From: Lineus longissimus
Lineage: Eukaryota > Nemertea > Pilidiophora > Heteronemertea > Lineidae
Assembly: GCF_910592395.1 (NCBI RefSeq)
Contig: NC_088315.1
Span: forward strand, 10,482,501 to 10,546,500
Length of the DNA stretch: 64,000 nt
Direction of reading: 5' to 3'
Below the pieces are notes generated by a model. That model was not told the DNA's origin and made no database searches. It saw nothing but the letters and a program-made list of their open reading frames with translations. How positions within the stretch are numbered: the first letter of the stretch is position 1; each line of letters starts with the position of its first letter. Position numbers and translations under genes: made by a program. This document shows positions 41,525 through 53,672 of this stretch, piece after piece.

Positions 41525-43215
41525 TAGCTCAGCTGACTAAGTCAGCCGAGCTTGTCAAATAAGTTGTTCAGTGGCGTCCGTCTGTCCATCCATCCATCCA
41601 TCCATCCATCCGTCCGTTAAACCCATGGTGCACATTTTGTAACCGTAAGACCTAGAGACTTCAATTTTGCATTTCTGGATACTTCTGGTCAAACTCTACT
41701 TTCAAAACAAAATTTGTCGCCATTCGACCTACTTCCTGCGAGCGAGAGTGCATGAAGGAAACTGGCCTATATCGGCCTAGGAGCAGCAGAATTAGTCGAA
41801 ATATGCTCTAATATTAAGATAAAATTCTTGAAAATCTATTTTATTGAGAAAAAGTTCAAAATTTTAACAGGAGAGGGCGCTACCTGCCTTTTAATTATTT
41901 CTGCCGATTCAAATTCCCGCCCGATGACGTCAGCCATCAATGAAGTCTCCTATTTGCCAGTTCTAAAAACATGGCAGCTACACAACAAAAGCAGTAGCTC
42001 CAGGAATAAATCACTGTTCACTTCAGCTTCGTAATCGATTGTACCCCCACTTTATTGTGTTTTGTGTGGTGTTCCTATTCAATCAACGATGTAAGGCCTT
42101 ATTATGTTGGTTTTAATTGAGAAGGTGCATTATAAGCGGCGTACGAAATACCGAAGCGAAGACAAAATGGCGGCATGTTGTTTACGCTATGTGCAATAAT
42201 CTTGGAGCTCAATGACACTCAAGTACCCAATTTTCTGCTTAAAAAGTAGTCTGATAGGCGATATCATCACTAGTTCGTTTCAGTGGTAGTCATAAGGTCT
42301 TTAGGGACTATATTCAGAAATTAGTTCTTGAATATTTGGCGACATTTCTGTGAAAACGATATCGGAAGTGCATGCTCTGTTCGCGATGACATCGCCGATG
42401 TATTTTGAAGTGGAGAATTCCCACAGTATGTGCAGTGAATCGGCATGATTCTGTTCGCCTATTATGTTTTAGTTCTACGATTCTTTCATGAGTAAAAAGT
42501 AGACATTCTAAGCAATACAATAATGTCACTCCCATAAAAATTGATTGGAAATTGAGGGAGCTACGGCATTCTCTTCGGCAACTGGCAGCGCTGAAAAAAT
42601 ACATTGCATACTGTACAATACCAAATGGCACATTTTAAAAAGCGCTCATTGGACAACGTAGGGAATCACCAGAAATGACGTCATCGCTGGTCTAGATAGA
42701 AAACTACGGTGGCGCAGTAGAGCACAAGAAAAGGTTTAGCATTAACTTCGTCATGCAAGCTTCAGCAACAAAACGATTTCTCATGAATGATTTATTTGAT
42801 CATCATCAGCTTGTTTCCCCTGATAGATGAAAAAATGATTTCCAATTTCCATCAAAGTTTTCTATTTTGTGTATAGTCATATGTTATTTAACTGGCAAGG
42901 AGCCAAGCAGTTTTGAATATTCGCGGGAAAATACTTCGTACTTGTAAACGAGGCTATGACAATGAGTATCCTCATTCATGGCATACACTTCATGTTTCGG
43001 TAAATATTTTAATACGATGATTTCATCCGAATTATGGTCAGGATTGAGGAATGAACAGTGGCATAATTATGTCAACCAAAAACATTGGTACCGTAGTGAA
43101 CGCAAAAGGATATGAAATACCATGGAGCATGCCATTTTCATGCATAATGAACTAAACACCGGGAAGAGTTTAATGATATTAACTCAGCTGAGCGCCAGGC
43201 CCTTGGGCCTCTTGT
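41525..43215 (+). mobile_element. Helentron-like (HINE/pearl-type) non-autonomous element, complete
   Basis: Copy B has the uninterrupted site (GCATTTTTTGGTAATAC at 54154). In copy A the T-run is split by about 1.69 kb. The 5' end is T-run, AGCTCAGCTGACTAAGTCAG, CCGAGCTT, then a (CCAT)n microsatellite (41585-41610). The 3' end has the subterminal inverted repeat TCAGCTGAGC, the hairpin AGGCCCTTGGGCCT and terminal CTTGTT. Subterminal inverted repeats, a 3' hairpin, a microsatellite and insertion between two T without a longer duplication are hallmarks of Helentron-associated elements. No Rep/Hel coding is present. A CpG-poor internal region of about 1.4 kb carries no gene. Confidence 0.8.
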
Positions 43216-43273
43216 TGGTAATACATGTACACTCTATTCAAATGCTTAGAATCAAGAAATTAGAAAAAACCTC

Positions 43274-44009
43274 GGGCCAAATTCATAAAGGATGTTTATG
43301 ACATCATAAGAATGACCAAGACAACACAGACATAGTATATCAATTTGGCCAAATTTTTATTTGACAGATACCGGAAAGAAAAGGGGGCGTAACCCCAAAA
43401 TACATACATTTAATTAATTCAGCAGGGAAACCAGAAAATAAACAGTCACGTGACCCCATCTAGTCTGCATGACGCAATTCAGGTGGAGAAAAGGTCACGT
43501 GACCTAAGTGGTGTGTGACCTGCTGAGCCGCGAGAAAAGAGTGACGTAACGTCACCTGACCAGCGAGGGGTGCCCCGGAGGTGGTGGGGGTGGAGGACGG
43601 TTAGCGAAAAATCACAGAAGTTGTCTTGCTAATCTGAAGCAAGTTCCTGGAATGGCGGGTTCACGCGAGATTCATCCGCGTGGGTAAATAGGCCGGGGAA
43701 AGACGGCCCCCTGATTGGCTGAAAGATCCCGCCGATTCCCAGAATCTGCACCGCTGCCCCTGATGATAACATGCAGAGTCAGCACAGTTATAAATAGAAA
43801 TTAGTCACTCTTGCTTCAATCATAAAATCAATTATGCCTGGACTGGTTCGTCTGCATAATGGGCCTTTAAGGGTTAGACGTGTGTAACTTCTCTCTAATC
43901 AGTTTCAGGGCCTATTCATATTCTGTGAAGATTTACATGACGGACCTGAACCTGTCTATTCAGTAGTTAAACGCTGTTTTGAGCTAAACGCCCTTTATGA
44001 ATTTGGGCC
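43274..44009 (+). mobile_element. 736-bp MITE, probably PIF/Harbinger-like, with CACGTG and CRE-like sites
   Basis: The ends are GGGCCAAATTCATAAAGG and its inverted counterpart CCTTTATGAATTTGGGCC, flanked by CTC on both sides (43271-43273, 44010-44012). Copy B has an unoccupied TTC at the matching place (AAAAAACTTCATGG). A 3-bp duplication and GG(G)CC ends fit PIF/Harbinger. Inside are a 12-base palindrome GGTCACGTGACC (about 43494), a second TCACGTGACC near 43447 and GTGACGTAACGTCAC near 43549. No coding frame is present. Confidence 0.8.
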
Positions 44010-44559
44010 CTCATGGTTTTAATGGGCGGGTTAACTTTTCCTTGACTAAGATAACATTCATAGTAACGACAACAAGAAGACGAACAAAGCGATATCTTAT
44101 TTAGCTCTGAGCTCCCATAGATAACGGAGATATACAGAGCATTTTGTCGAAGAGACCAAATGAATTATTCAATTTCCCGTGCTATGGCATTCTTTGTCAT
44201 AAAAGGGTTTTAGAACTTCTTATAAAATACAATTTCCTAATATCAGCCTCAAAATAAGTTACACTATTTGATGCATGTAATATTATTTTCTGAAATTAAA
44301 TCAAGCAACAACCAGCCAATAGTAGCGATAGCCATTGAATAAAAGTCTAATTATCTTGCAAAAGTCGCCTATTGTCAAAATCTGGTACCGAATGCTACTT
44401 AAGGTGCCGTAGTATTGCAGTCCAAATTTTTAGTCTTTATTCATTCTTGGTAGATTGGAGATGAGGCATATGTCAAAAACTTGACACGTGTTACTGGACA
44501 GGTTAAGTGTTTAGGGATCGGAACCTGATAGTCTCCGTATGGTGATAGAACACTGCTCA

Positions 44560-45432
44560 GTGTTCTGTGAAAAATCAGGTGATGTTCTGTGAAAAATCAG
44601 GTGATGCGAACTCTTTGATTTATAAGTATCAGCCTATTACTCATGTGTTTCGAGTGAAATATAACGGCTCGTTTTTCTCACGCCAGCCGAGAGAAACACT
44701 TGTCTACTTCAAAAAATTTCTCTTGATTTTCGATGGCCCTGAAGTCTACATGTATGATTTTGCAAAGGGTATTGTAAACGGTAGTATAATTCTGCCTAAA
44801 GAGGGAAGGTAGTGTCTCGAAAAAGAAGTAAATAACCCTAAATATAACCTGGTTTTAAATTTACGATTTGCTGAAAAGGCTTTTATGATCGCCTTGTTTT
44901 TTCCCGAAGTCTTTTTTTGTTTGACTACTACATAGAATCAGGCTCATAGCCTGTTCTACGGTTAAGTAATAAAACGCATCTTCACTTCCCTCATGTTGAC
45001 CGAGTAAATCCAACCTGGTTCGACCACAACTTATTCGTAGTTGGTTTTATATATCAACGTGAAAACTATTTGACTCTGGCTGTACATCATTACAAGCAAG
45101 GACAATCATCCGGGTATAGCTTATTTAAGACACGCTTAATAAAAGCCAACTTAGGAGTGGCAAAATCGTTCGGCATCATATCAAATCCAAACTATGGAGT
45201 TAAATTTGTCCTCAGTGGGCTGATGTTAAGCTTTGGGTTTGTCATCGAGTGTCACAAAAATAAGCCTCAGCAAAAGGCCCACATAAGAAAAATCTGCAGA
45301 CACGTAAGTCTTCAAAAATATGCTGGTAAACTTGTTAACCTCAATAAGAAAGGCCAAATATTGCACGTGATTCGTTCAAAACCTTTTAACTCAAACACAA
45401 AGTACGTGGTTAGATATACAAGAGCAGACTGA
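44560..45432 (+). pseudogene. Gene 1 of the duplicated pair, copy A, broken
   Basis: Aligns with the intact gene at 54905-55840. The N-terminal part is lost; in its place is a 23-base direct duplication (TTCTGTGAAAAATCAGGTGA, twice at about 44558-44604). The first open part (44567-44812) ends in a TAG after LPKEGR where B has a Gln codon. A middle stretch carries frameshifts and stops (around 44880-45020). The last 120 codons (45070-45432) are open and nearly identical to B. I read it as a recently decayed pseudogene. Confidence 0.75.
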
Positions 45433-46487
45433 GCAAGAAAAGGTCTGAAACATTTGCCCTCATATCCTGTCCACTGTAATGTATTTTTTAGAACGCATCA
45501 AATACTTTCACCTACCACCTGGTGGTTGTCAGAGTTTCGTTTGAGGACCTCGAACTAATGTCCCAGACCTTGGAGGAGTTGGTCTTACCTGCCCCTGCCC
45601 CTGCTGAGCGACGACTGGTGTTGGCAATGACTGGTTTAGTAGGGAGCCAATTATGCCATTCAGATCAGCCAATATTCACCATTGTTTTGATAGAACTGGC
45701 TTCCTAAGATCTTGATTAAAGGATGACCACGCTAGTGGAATATGGCAAAACACTCAAAGAGCTATTGAAGACTTTCAAACTGATGTTGAATTTTTGACTG
45801 TATTGTTTGAACGAAAAATGTTGGCATCTGTGCTTTGATTCCTCTCATTCGTCTGACTTCTTTTGTTCAAACACTGAAGCAGGAGATGCAACATCTTGCC
45901 AGTTTAAAAATCTCAAAATATACACTCCTTGGATGTCTTGGAAAACACTAACCACAATAAGGTAAATGTCAATTTGATGAACGGTTAATACAAGGGCTCA
46001 GTTGAAAGAGGTAGTCCTCATTTTGAAGCTGGATAATCTCGGAATGAGGTGGTCAGTTACTAGTTCAAAAGTCTTGACATTATAAACTAGGTCATTCACC
46101 TAATATATCTTTTCCAGTACACTTGCTTTGTTCTACGTCAGTGATAGACTACCTTTATAAACCATATACTTGGCCGTAGCTAGAGGGGCTCGGCGCGAGA
46201 GGGAGGACAAATGTCCCTCCAAAGAGTTGCGAAAAACGTCTTTTTCATGCATGTTTTTGACTGCTTTTCAAACAGACGGAGGACAAAAGAGGTGTTTGTC
46301 CCCCCCTCCCGTTGACGTAAAATACCTGGACTACCAAAAATGATGAATATTAAAATCATCGTCAAAGATAACGGTATCACGTATCACGCTGATAAAAGTA
46401 TTCTAAGAAAACCAATATTAGCTCTGGAATATTTAACGGTTTTATCACTTACTTAAGGTTACTATAAATATACGGTACAGACGCAGA
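45433..46487. other. Spacer between gene 1 and gene 2, copy A
   Basis: Matches 55841-56872 of copy B. No frame is conserved. A CCACCTGGTGG palindrome near 45516 is present in both copies. Confidence 0.5.
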
Positions 46488-47500
46488 ATGAGAGCGAGGT
46501 TTCTACCACCTTTGATATTAAAAACCGGCTGCCATGATAGGTTGCTTTATAAACACGTGACTAGCGCCATTGTTGTCGTAATCGACATCCGTGGTAAACA
46601 GGATTACAATGTATGCATGTATCGTCTGAATTCAAAGCAAGGTATGTTCGTTCTCAGCCATAGGACAATCCTTCATATATAAATAAATCAATGTGCGCTA
46701 AACTGTGTCTAGCCGGCAGTGAACTGGTCTATGATAGATACATCGTCGTAAGTTGTTGGGAAGAGCAAAAGTATCTTATATTTATCCTCTTTGACGTCAG
46801 GCTTGGCATCTGCTCAAGGAAACTAGTCATACCGGAAACGGACCCGTGCGTAAGCGATGTCTATGTGACGAAGTTTCGTTTTTTGCTCCAACAGGGGTCA
46901 ATAGTCATTGATTGCAAGCGATATAGCCAATCTGTCATAAGGATGTATTCATTCAATCCGAATGATAGCATCGTTATAAAACTTTCCGCCAAAGCCGTTA
47001 TCGAAATAATTGTCCCAGTGTCTGCTTACGAAAGATTCTTCCCTGGCGAAGACTTTGTCCACTTAATCATTGGTCAAAAAGAAGAGAACGATTATTCAGG
47101 ATTGTATTTATACTGGTATAGCAGAAGCAAACATTTTACTCTCCCAGGCCCCAGCACCGAATTTAGTTCCATTATCAACTTTCCACAACTCCAGTTCTTA
47201 TCTTACATCTGTAGGTTTTGGGAATCAGACCGCCTAATAATTCTAGCTGCGGCTTTTAGAAAGAATAAAGAGCAAACGGTGACAGCATTCTTTGGATTTA
47301 GAATAAGCTGCGTCCGGAGCTGCGTCGATACAACTTTAGCCATTGAACATGTTGACATTGATTTGAGATACCAGATTTCCAGAAGCACATTAAAGTACTT
47401 CATCCAAATGTTAGATGGCACACTCTATCATATTGTAAGGGTTTCCAAGTCGACAAAAAGGTATTGGAAACACGTGGATATATTCGCAACAAGCGACTGA
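46488..47500 (+). pseudogene. Gene 2 of the duplicated pair, copy A, one early stop
   Basis: Starts MRARFLPPLILKTGCHDRLL at 46488 and is open to HRTILHI, where a TAA (about 46680) and a small length change occur. It then runs open for 269 codons from ATG 46691 to 47500 (ends KHVDIFATSD). Copy B reads through the same point with INKLAC. The family is not recognised. Secondary-structure feel is beta-rich, with alternating hydrophobic strands (YIVVSC, FILFDVRLG, FFGFRISC), possibly a propeller. A product starting at 46691 could exist but would lack the first strands. Confidence 0.6.
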
Positions 47501-49550
47501 TCATTCAGAGCCAATTTTTAGAAGAATAATTTTAGTCAGTTATGAGGAACGCAGGTCTTTTGAGTTGGAGATGTTATTCTCGTTATTTTATGATGTGCGA
47601 AGTGTGAACTGGCCACCGCGGATAATGATGTGGAAAGAGATGTAACATTTTTATTCTGTCCAGAATGTCCTTCGTGCTCTTGACGAATGGCCTCCTGTTT
47701 ATTCATTGCCACAATGCTAATGGCAGCACCAAATTCTGAAGGATTGTATATCGTTGCCATCATGGAGCAGCCAACTAAAGATGGAGATGACTCATATCCG
47801 AGGTGAGAGTAATTCAGTAATTGAAGTCAGAATGAGCACTAGTTCAGTAATTGAACTCAGAAAATAATAAAAACCTCAAATTATTTATTGGAAATAGATA
47901 CATCTGTGATAAAGTGGAGTGGTCACAATTATCCAGAAACAATCGCCGATAAACCACAGAGAAAACTTAACAAAATAAACAAATGGCATTGGCAGTGGAC
48001 ATTGACATGGATTAAGAACTCGTTGAGGATCCCCAAAAAGTTTCTGTAAAAGCACGTCTGACTAGTCATAGAGAAGAACTCGAGGGTAACATGACAATGA
48101 GCCGTATAGTGGCATACAAAAACGTTGAAAGAGATACTCAATTACAGGTAGCATGACTTAATTGCGCCAGAAGGGCATTTGTCCCCTGAAATAATTCTGT
48201 TATACACTTATCCGCCCTGACTCTACCGGCATCTGTATATGTATACCAACTTGACTATTTACACTGCAAATGGTCTGATAGAAGTGCCATTCATGCAGAA
48301 ACTATGTTGGCAAATCATATCATCTGAACTGTGAAGGGCATTTACATTAACCCTTTCGTTGCCAAGCACCTGTGGTCGAAAATGCCTTTTGTGACCATGT
48401 GTCAACAGCAACGACAGTCGTTTTAGGCAAATGACTGTTCTGCATCGCTGGAATCTATCGATAGATGCGGTTTGAATACATTAAATTTTTTCTCAATTTC
48501 TCAGAGGAAATTGAGTTTAGAGACTCTAAAAAAATCGGATTCGACGGTTATTTTTTGATTGCCACGATATCGTATAAGCTCCCCACAGTTGAGCTAAAAA
48601 GAAAGGCAGCTGTTAGTGCGATCGAACCGGTCGATACAAAAATAATGTAATTATTGGAAGGGTGTTTTAGAGCACAAAATATTCATCAAATGAGCTAGAG
48701 GTTCTACCGACAAATGGAATTTGTCGTTTGAGACTTAGATTGCTTGTGAGAGATTATTTCTAAATGGCGAAATTAAAAACAAATGTCTGATATGGGCAGA
48801 GACATGTATTCATCCACAGGCGGATAGTCCGTACTGAACTGTGAAGCTGTGGTAAATACATGACTGTGATGGGTGAAAGTGGGTTTATTCTTCAATCTTT
48901 GGTGGATTCTTAATCTACAGAGCCAGGCCATAACGGGGATATACTTTGATAATTAATTTAAGGAAATATTGACTCACTGGCCAGTTTAGAACTTGTATTC
49001 TAATAGGCCCATATCAGTCCGCGAGTGACGATTTGATGGCAATGCTGTACACAAATCCATTTTTCTCAGGCAATCGGTATTGGAATGTTTTGAATTTTTA
49101 CTATTATTTCGATAAAAGCCTCTTTAAAACACACATAAAAAATTTGGTGGGAGTTAAAGCACCCTTGGTGTACTTTTTTCACCAACCTATACTCATTAAA
49201 ATGTACACAGAATGTACACGCTGACTAATAGAGGTCTCTGGCCATATGCTGGACTGTTACTACATTACGTGCCAAGCATCAAGCACACGTAATTACATTC
49301 ACTGTAAAAAAATATTGTGGACAGCTAAAAAACCCACTATTTCTGTAAATGTCTAAAACTTCACTGTCTGATTTTTGAAAATGTTATTATGACTTTCAAA
49401 CATTTTTAAAGATAGATTTGTATTGTTTTCTTCCCTTTTGCTTGGCTGCATATCCGCGGATTTTTGGGCTGTCAATTCGTTGGATACAGAAAAAAATACA
49501 ATTAGCGTTAATATACAGAATGAGCAACAATGTTCAAATATAACAGGTAT
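47501..49550. other. Copy A sequence downstream of gene 2, no supported gene
   Basis: Alignable in blocks with 58328-60640 of B (for example the CGTTGCCAA and GCATCGCTGGAATC regions). Short frames are not conserved between copies. Confidence 0.45.
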
Positions 49551-50609
49551 ATGACCAAGCTCAGTATATCTGTATCGATTTAGCAGAATTCACTTCAAAA
49601 TAATATGTTTCCATAAACATGATAAAGAAATTAAACAATTGAAACAACTGAGCAATTGAAACAGTTGAAACGAAGTTACACAAAGTATGATTTGCTGCAT
49701 GGTTTGAAAGATAACGTGAGCAGACAGCTATGACACGTGATGAGGACAAGCCTACAAGACTGCGTTGTTCCATTAGAGGTTACCTCGAATCAGTCATGTC
49801 CTAGTTCTTAATTCTCTGGTATGATCACGTGATGGTGGAAGATGGATGATTGGCAACGGGTGTCATTTTCTACTGTCTTTGGATACCGAGTGCAACAGTC
49901 AAGTCAACGCCACAAGTGCAACACTATTTTCATAGAGAAGAGCCCGAAAGTCTCACAACGTCTTGTGATACAGAAATAACATACTCTTCATACATCGATG
50001 CCTGTAACGTATTGATATGGACATAGTAGCCTATCTTGTTGTTCTTGTAGGAAACTCGAGAATTACTGATGTATATATTTGTTTTTTAATACAGTTATAG
50101 GGAGTTAAAGGTAAATCTTTTTCATTCAACGGTTACGCCCATAGCAAACTGGAAATAAAGGAAGCATCGTAGAAACAGAAAAGGTGATTAGTGTAAGTAA
50201 AAGGAGGTAATCTTGCCTGCTTGATGTCGTAGTGATTGCAGATGAGAAGATAAGTACTGCCAAGATTGTTCTTCATTTTGTTAACAATGCAACTTTCTGC
50301 CTCACCGTCTTAATAATTTGGTGAATTAATTTGGTGAATGAAATAATGCCTTGTATTGCCAAGGTGATGTATATCTGTAAGATACCAACTCCCATATTTT
50401 ACTTGGAAATTCGGCATGCGATATGAACGAACCTAACGGAAATATGGATAGAAATTGCGCAAGGAATGAGTGAAATTCTTGAGTGCTAACGTCGTGCTAC
50501 CTACATCGAATGAATTTCTTGCTATCAACTTATTATCAATCATCGTACTTTGCGTTTAGAGTAGTACACTTGCATGAGTGCTGTTCTATTCGATAACGAT
50601 TACGATCAG
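49551..50609. other. Copy A distal sequence, left of the Harbinger insertion
   Basis: Matches 60650-62036 of copy B. In B an extra 311 bases (61574-61884) intervene. No gene supported. Confidence 0.5.
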
Positions 50610-50848
50610 GGACCTGTTTCATGAAGCCTTATAAAGTGCCTTTAGCCCTAATGCTAGGATAAAGTCACTCCTTAAAGGAAGAACGCGTTTCATATACGTG
50701 CCTTTAAAATATCTAGGTTAATGTTACCATTAAGAGTGTTTCAGGTAGTGGTTTTATCCTGTCTTTATTTTATTCGGTTCCTTTAAACCTGAAGGTATTC
50801 TAGAGTTCCTTTAGTCGCGAGGACTTCGTCCAGGGTAGACGTGGAATC

Positions 50849-51841
50849 ATGTTGCGCTTGATTCAGGAACGGAATAGGCGAAATCTTCGACAAGAACTGG
50901 TATTCAGTGATCAATTCCATCCGCTGGATTCCATTAGAGATGATTTATTCATCAAGAGATATCGTTTCCCGAAGAACATATGTTTCGATTTTTGTCGTCA
51001 GCTGTCGGAGGAGTTGGAGCATCCTTCTCAGAGAAATGACGCCCTCCCAGTATCATTGCAAGTGTGTATAGCATTACGATATTTCGCAACCGGGCATGAA
51101 CACTCTAGTACCGGTGATATTCACCATGTGAGCATTGCGACAACATCGAGGTGTATTGGCGCTGTGTCATCCGCGTTTGCAGCACGCATTGACCAACACG
51201 TTTACTTTGAGATGGACCTCCAGAAGGTCAAAACCAAATTTTTTGATAACACGGGTTTTCCAAGAGTAATTGGATCGATCGATGCGACCCATTGTCGTAT
51301 ACGCAAGCCTCACATCAACGAAAACGTGTATATCAATCGGAAAGGATACCACAGCATTAATGTCATGCTAGTTTGTGATTGGGATATGATGATAAATAAC
51401 TGTGTGGCACGTTTTCCAGGAGGGTCTCATGACGCCTTCGTTCTCCACAGTTCAGCCCTTGGCCAGGCATTTGAAAACAATCCACCGAATGGTTGGATGT
51501 TGGAAGACTCGGGGTATCCTTGCACCTCTTGCCAATGCTCTAACCAGACAGGAAAAGGCATTCCAGCGGATGCAAATAAGAGCCAGATGCATCATAGAAT
51601 GTTGCAACGGTCTCCTAAAGCAACGGTTCAGATGCCTCCGCAAGGAGATTCAATACACACCACAAAAGGCAAGCATTATTGTTCAGTCCTGCTGCCTGCT
51701 CCACAACATTGCTGTCCGGGATAGATTGCCCTTAGTGGAGGATTAAGATGACGATGACGATGATGACGAGGACTCTGATGATGACGTAGGGGATGATGAC
51801 TTTCCTCCTCGAAACATGGATGTGAACGGCAATCAAATTTG
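50849..51841 (+). pseudogene. Harbinger DDE transposase with frameshift
   Basis: The first part (50849 on, 291-codon frame) holds the helix-rich N-terminus, VCIALRYFATG, the first Asp in VIGSIDATHCRI and the second in GGSHDAFVL. After EDSGYPC the correct frame shifts by a small deletion near 51525-51535 and continues in another frame as LANALTRQEKAFQRMQIRAR. The catalytic Glu is in IIECCNGLLKQRFRCLRK. The body ends at VED followed by TAA; an Asp-rich tail continues after that stop. All three DDE residues survive, so loss of activity looks recent. Harbinger transposases cut and join the element ends in the nucleus with the help of the Myb-like partner. Confidence 0.88.
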
Positions 51842-51924
51842 CCTAAATTGAGTTCTGAGTAGAACTCCACTAAAACATCAAATTCAGTATCAGTCCAATT
51901 GCGAGATCGCTGTCTCTTGGCCAT
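51676..51924 (-). pseudogene. Harbinger Myb/SANT-like DNA-binding protein, truncated
   Basis: An 82-codon minus-strand frame starts MAKRQRSRNWTDTEFDVLVE and keeps only the start of a Myb/SANT-like helix-turn-helix. It then runs antisense to the transposase tail. Full-length partners are usually a few hundred residues, so most of the gene is deleted. By family knowledge this protein helps transposase enter the nucleus and bind the element ends. Confidence 0.6.
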
Positions 51925-52265
51925 GTTCCCAGCAGAGAGTTAATGCATGGAAAGGAAGTTTCGTATGTCGAAAGGGCATTCTTATAGTGTATAGGAACCT
52001 GAAATTGACACATTTTGCCACGGCCCGATCATGTTTTACAAATCTCAACACAATAAAACACTCTGCGTTCGAGTTATTATTTTTCACCAATGAGGTACAC
52101 CATACAATCATTTATTAATGGTAGGCCTGTTATAAAATTTAATGTAATATCAGAGTAAAAACGAGTTTTGGAATGCTTTTAATACGCTGCTTTAAATAGA
52201 CGTTATATCCTTCCTTTATAGTACCTTGAAGGAAGTCTGTAAAAAAGTTTTATGAAACAGGTCCC

Positions 52266-52842
52266 AGAGGTCTAGGAACAGTATTGGTGGGGGAAACAGT
52301 ATAGCAAAGAAAGCGCATTACGGGACTCGCGTATAAATAGCCATGATCTAATTTCATACACTGTGGCTATTTTCACGCGAAACCCGTAAGACGAGAGTCC
52401 CAAAATGACATTTTGAGTTATCACGGTCTCCGGTCACTTCGTCACTCGGTCGTTACATTCGAATGGCATAGTGACTGCATCGATTGATGGGTTGAAACTG
52501 AAGGTACAATATCGCTAAAGTCAGCAGGCATCACTCACCTATGCTGTATCATTGACCTGGTTTGATAGGCAAATTCCGTATTCAGCTTGAAAAATACAAT
52601 TTTCCTTTCAAATCATACTTTAAGAGTCGTTTTAGAAGAACGTTAATCAAATTATCTGCAACAGCTATTTTGAGAATCGTTTTAGTTATCTTGATTAGCA
52701 AACATCATGACAAAGTGCCCCTATGAGACGAAGACAGTTTATCAGTTCTTATATTTACCAGAACTCATTCAAGATATTCATCTAATGTTACATTTTCATT
52801 TGACACTAAAATGGGGTAAGAGTCAAAGATAAAGAGATCAGC
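52266..52842. other. Copy A right end and start of copy B
   Basis: Matches 62037-62637 of copy B/C. No gene supported. The boundary between A and B cannot be set to the base. Confidence 0.5.
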
Positions 52843-53026
52843 ATGGGAGTTACTCAGAGGCAGGCGGCTTTTGAACATGTTGTCGATAACTTGGCTTTCA
52901 AACGTGTCGATTTAATAATAAAGAGCCAAACCTTCAGTCAAATCGGGTGTGTTGCCGTGTGTCTTATAACAAAAGGATGTCTTACTGTTAATTACTGGCA
53001 TGACGGAGACATTTATTGCCAATTGA
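52843..53026 (+). CDS. PAN/Apple-like exon, copy B
   Basis: Counterpart of 40680-40863, with the same four cysteines and the same GTAAGC donor at 53027. Differences from A are a few residues (FKRVDLIIKSQ; IGCVAVC for IRCVAVC). A long downstream intron-like stretch contains a poly-G run at 53309-53330. Confidence 0.5.
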
Positions 53027-53035
53027 GTAAGCGGA

Positions 53036-53672
53036 GGGGAGGTGTATTGAAAAGTGTGAGCTTGATGACCATCAGGGATCAAGAATGCTTCAAAAGAAGG
53101 TAATAGGCCATCAAAACTACTTCATCTGATATCTTTTGAACATGTTGAATTGTCAACACGGGTGTTTGGAGCTTGATTCCATTTCCATTTTCTCTCGAAG
53201 GCATCAACTGGTCAGATTTCCACAGCCATCAACGGAAGTTTTCTCCTGTTACTTTTTCTTGAACCCCGTTAGAGTCGTTGTCTGTCGAAGCGGCTATACG
53301 AGTGTTGGGGGGGGGGGGGGGGGGGGGGTAATATGAGTCTTTTTATCTGTAGTTGTCTTCTTGGTCAATTTTGTGTCCTTCGAAATTGGCAACGTGTTTG
53401 TTGTCAAAGCAGGGGCGGTGCTTGAGGGTGAGCAAAGAAGTCACCAAAAAATTAATCTGTTTCTTGACGTGATTTTTTGAGTGCTCCCTCCCCTCTCCAG
53501 CCCAAAAAGGTAGCTACATGTACGCCCCTGCCATGATGAACACCTGACTCATTGGCTCAAGTGTTGACTCGCTGGGTGTGTCCTGTGACATCTATTAGAT
53601 GTTCCCCGAGTCTGGTCAATAGAACTCTTTGATCATATTCAGAGTATGTACAATTTGAAGTGAAGGTATCCG
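53036..53672. other. Copy B sequence after the PAN-like exon
   Basis: Contains the poly-G tract at 53309-53330 and the ~480 bases missing in copy A. A 66-codon frame across it is not conserved in C. Confidence 0.5.
53309..53330. repeat. Poly-G tract
   Basis: About 22 G residues in copy B. The matching place in copy C (about 63130) has only GGGAGGGGGA, so the run has grown or shrunk since duplication. Confidence 0.9.

Larger units (their letters stand above)
50610..52264 (+). mobile_element. PIF/Harbinger DNA transposon, 1655 bp
   Basis: Terminal inverted repeats GGACCTGTTTCAT and ATGAAACAGGTCC are flanked by CAG on both sides (50607-50609, 52265-52267). Copy B keeps the empty site GATCAGAGGG at about 62030. 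It carries two convergent genes, a DDE transposase on the plus strand and a Myb/SANT-like protein on the minus strand, the standard Harbinger pair. The transposase has a frameshift and a stop, so this copy probably cannot act alone. Confidence 0.92.
40620..52790 (+). repeat. Segmental tandem duplication, copy A
   Basis: The sequence from about 40620 on aligns with 52790 onward and with 62585 onward. Copy A carries a PAN-like exon, a conserved minus-strand frame, gene 1 (broken) and gene 2 (broken). It also carries three insertions absent from B: a Helentron-like element, a 736-bp MITE and a Harbinger element. It lacks about 0.48 kb found in B after the PAN exon. Confidence 0.9.

Noticed and set aside
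53136-53336. 66-codon plus-strand frame ending in poly-Gly
   Set aside because: Crosses the poly-G tract; the frame is not conserved in copy C.
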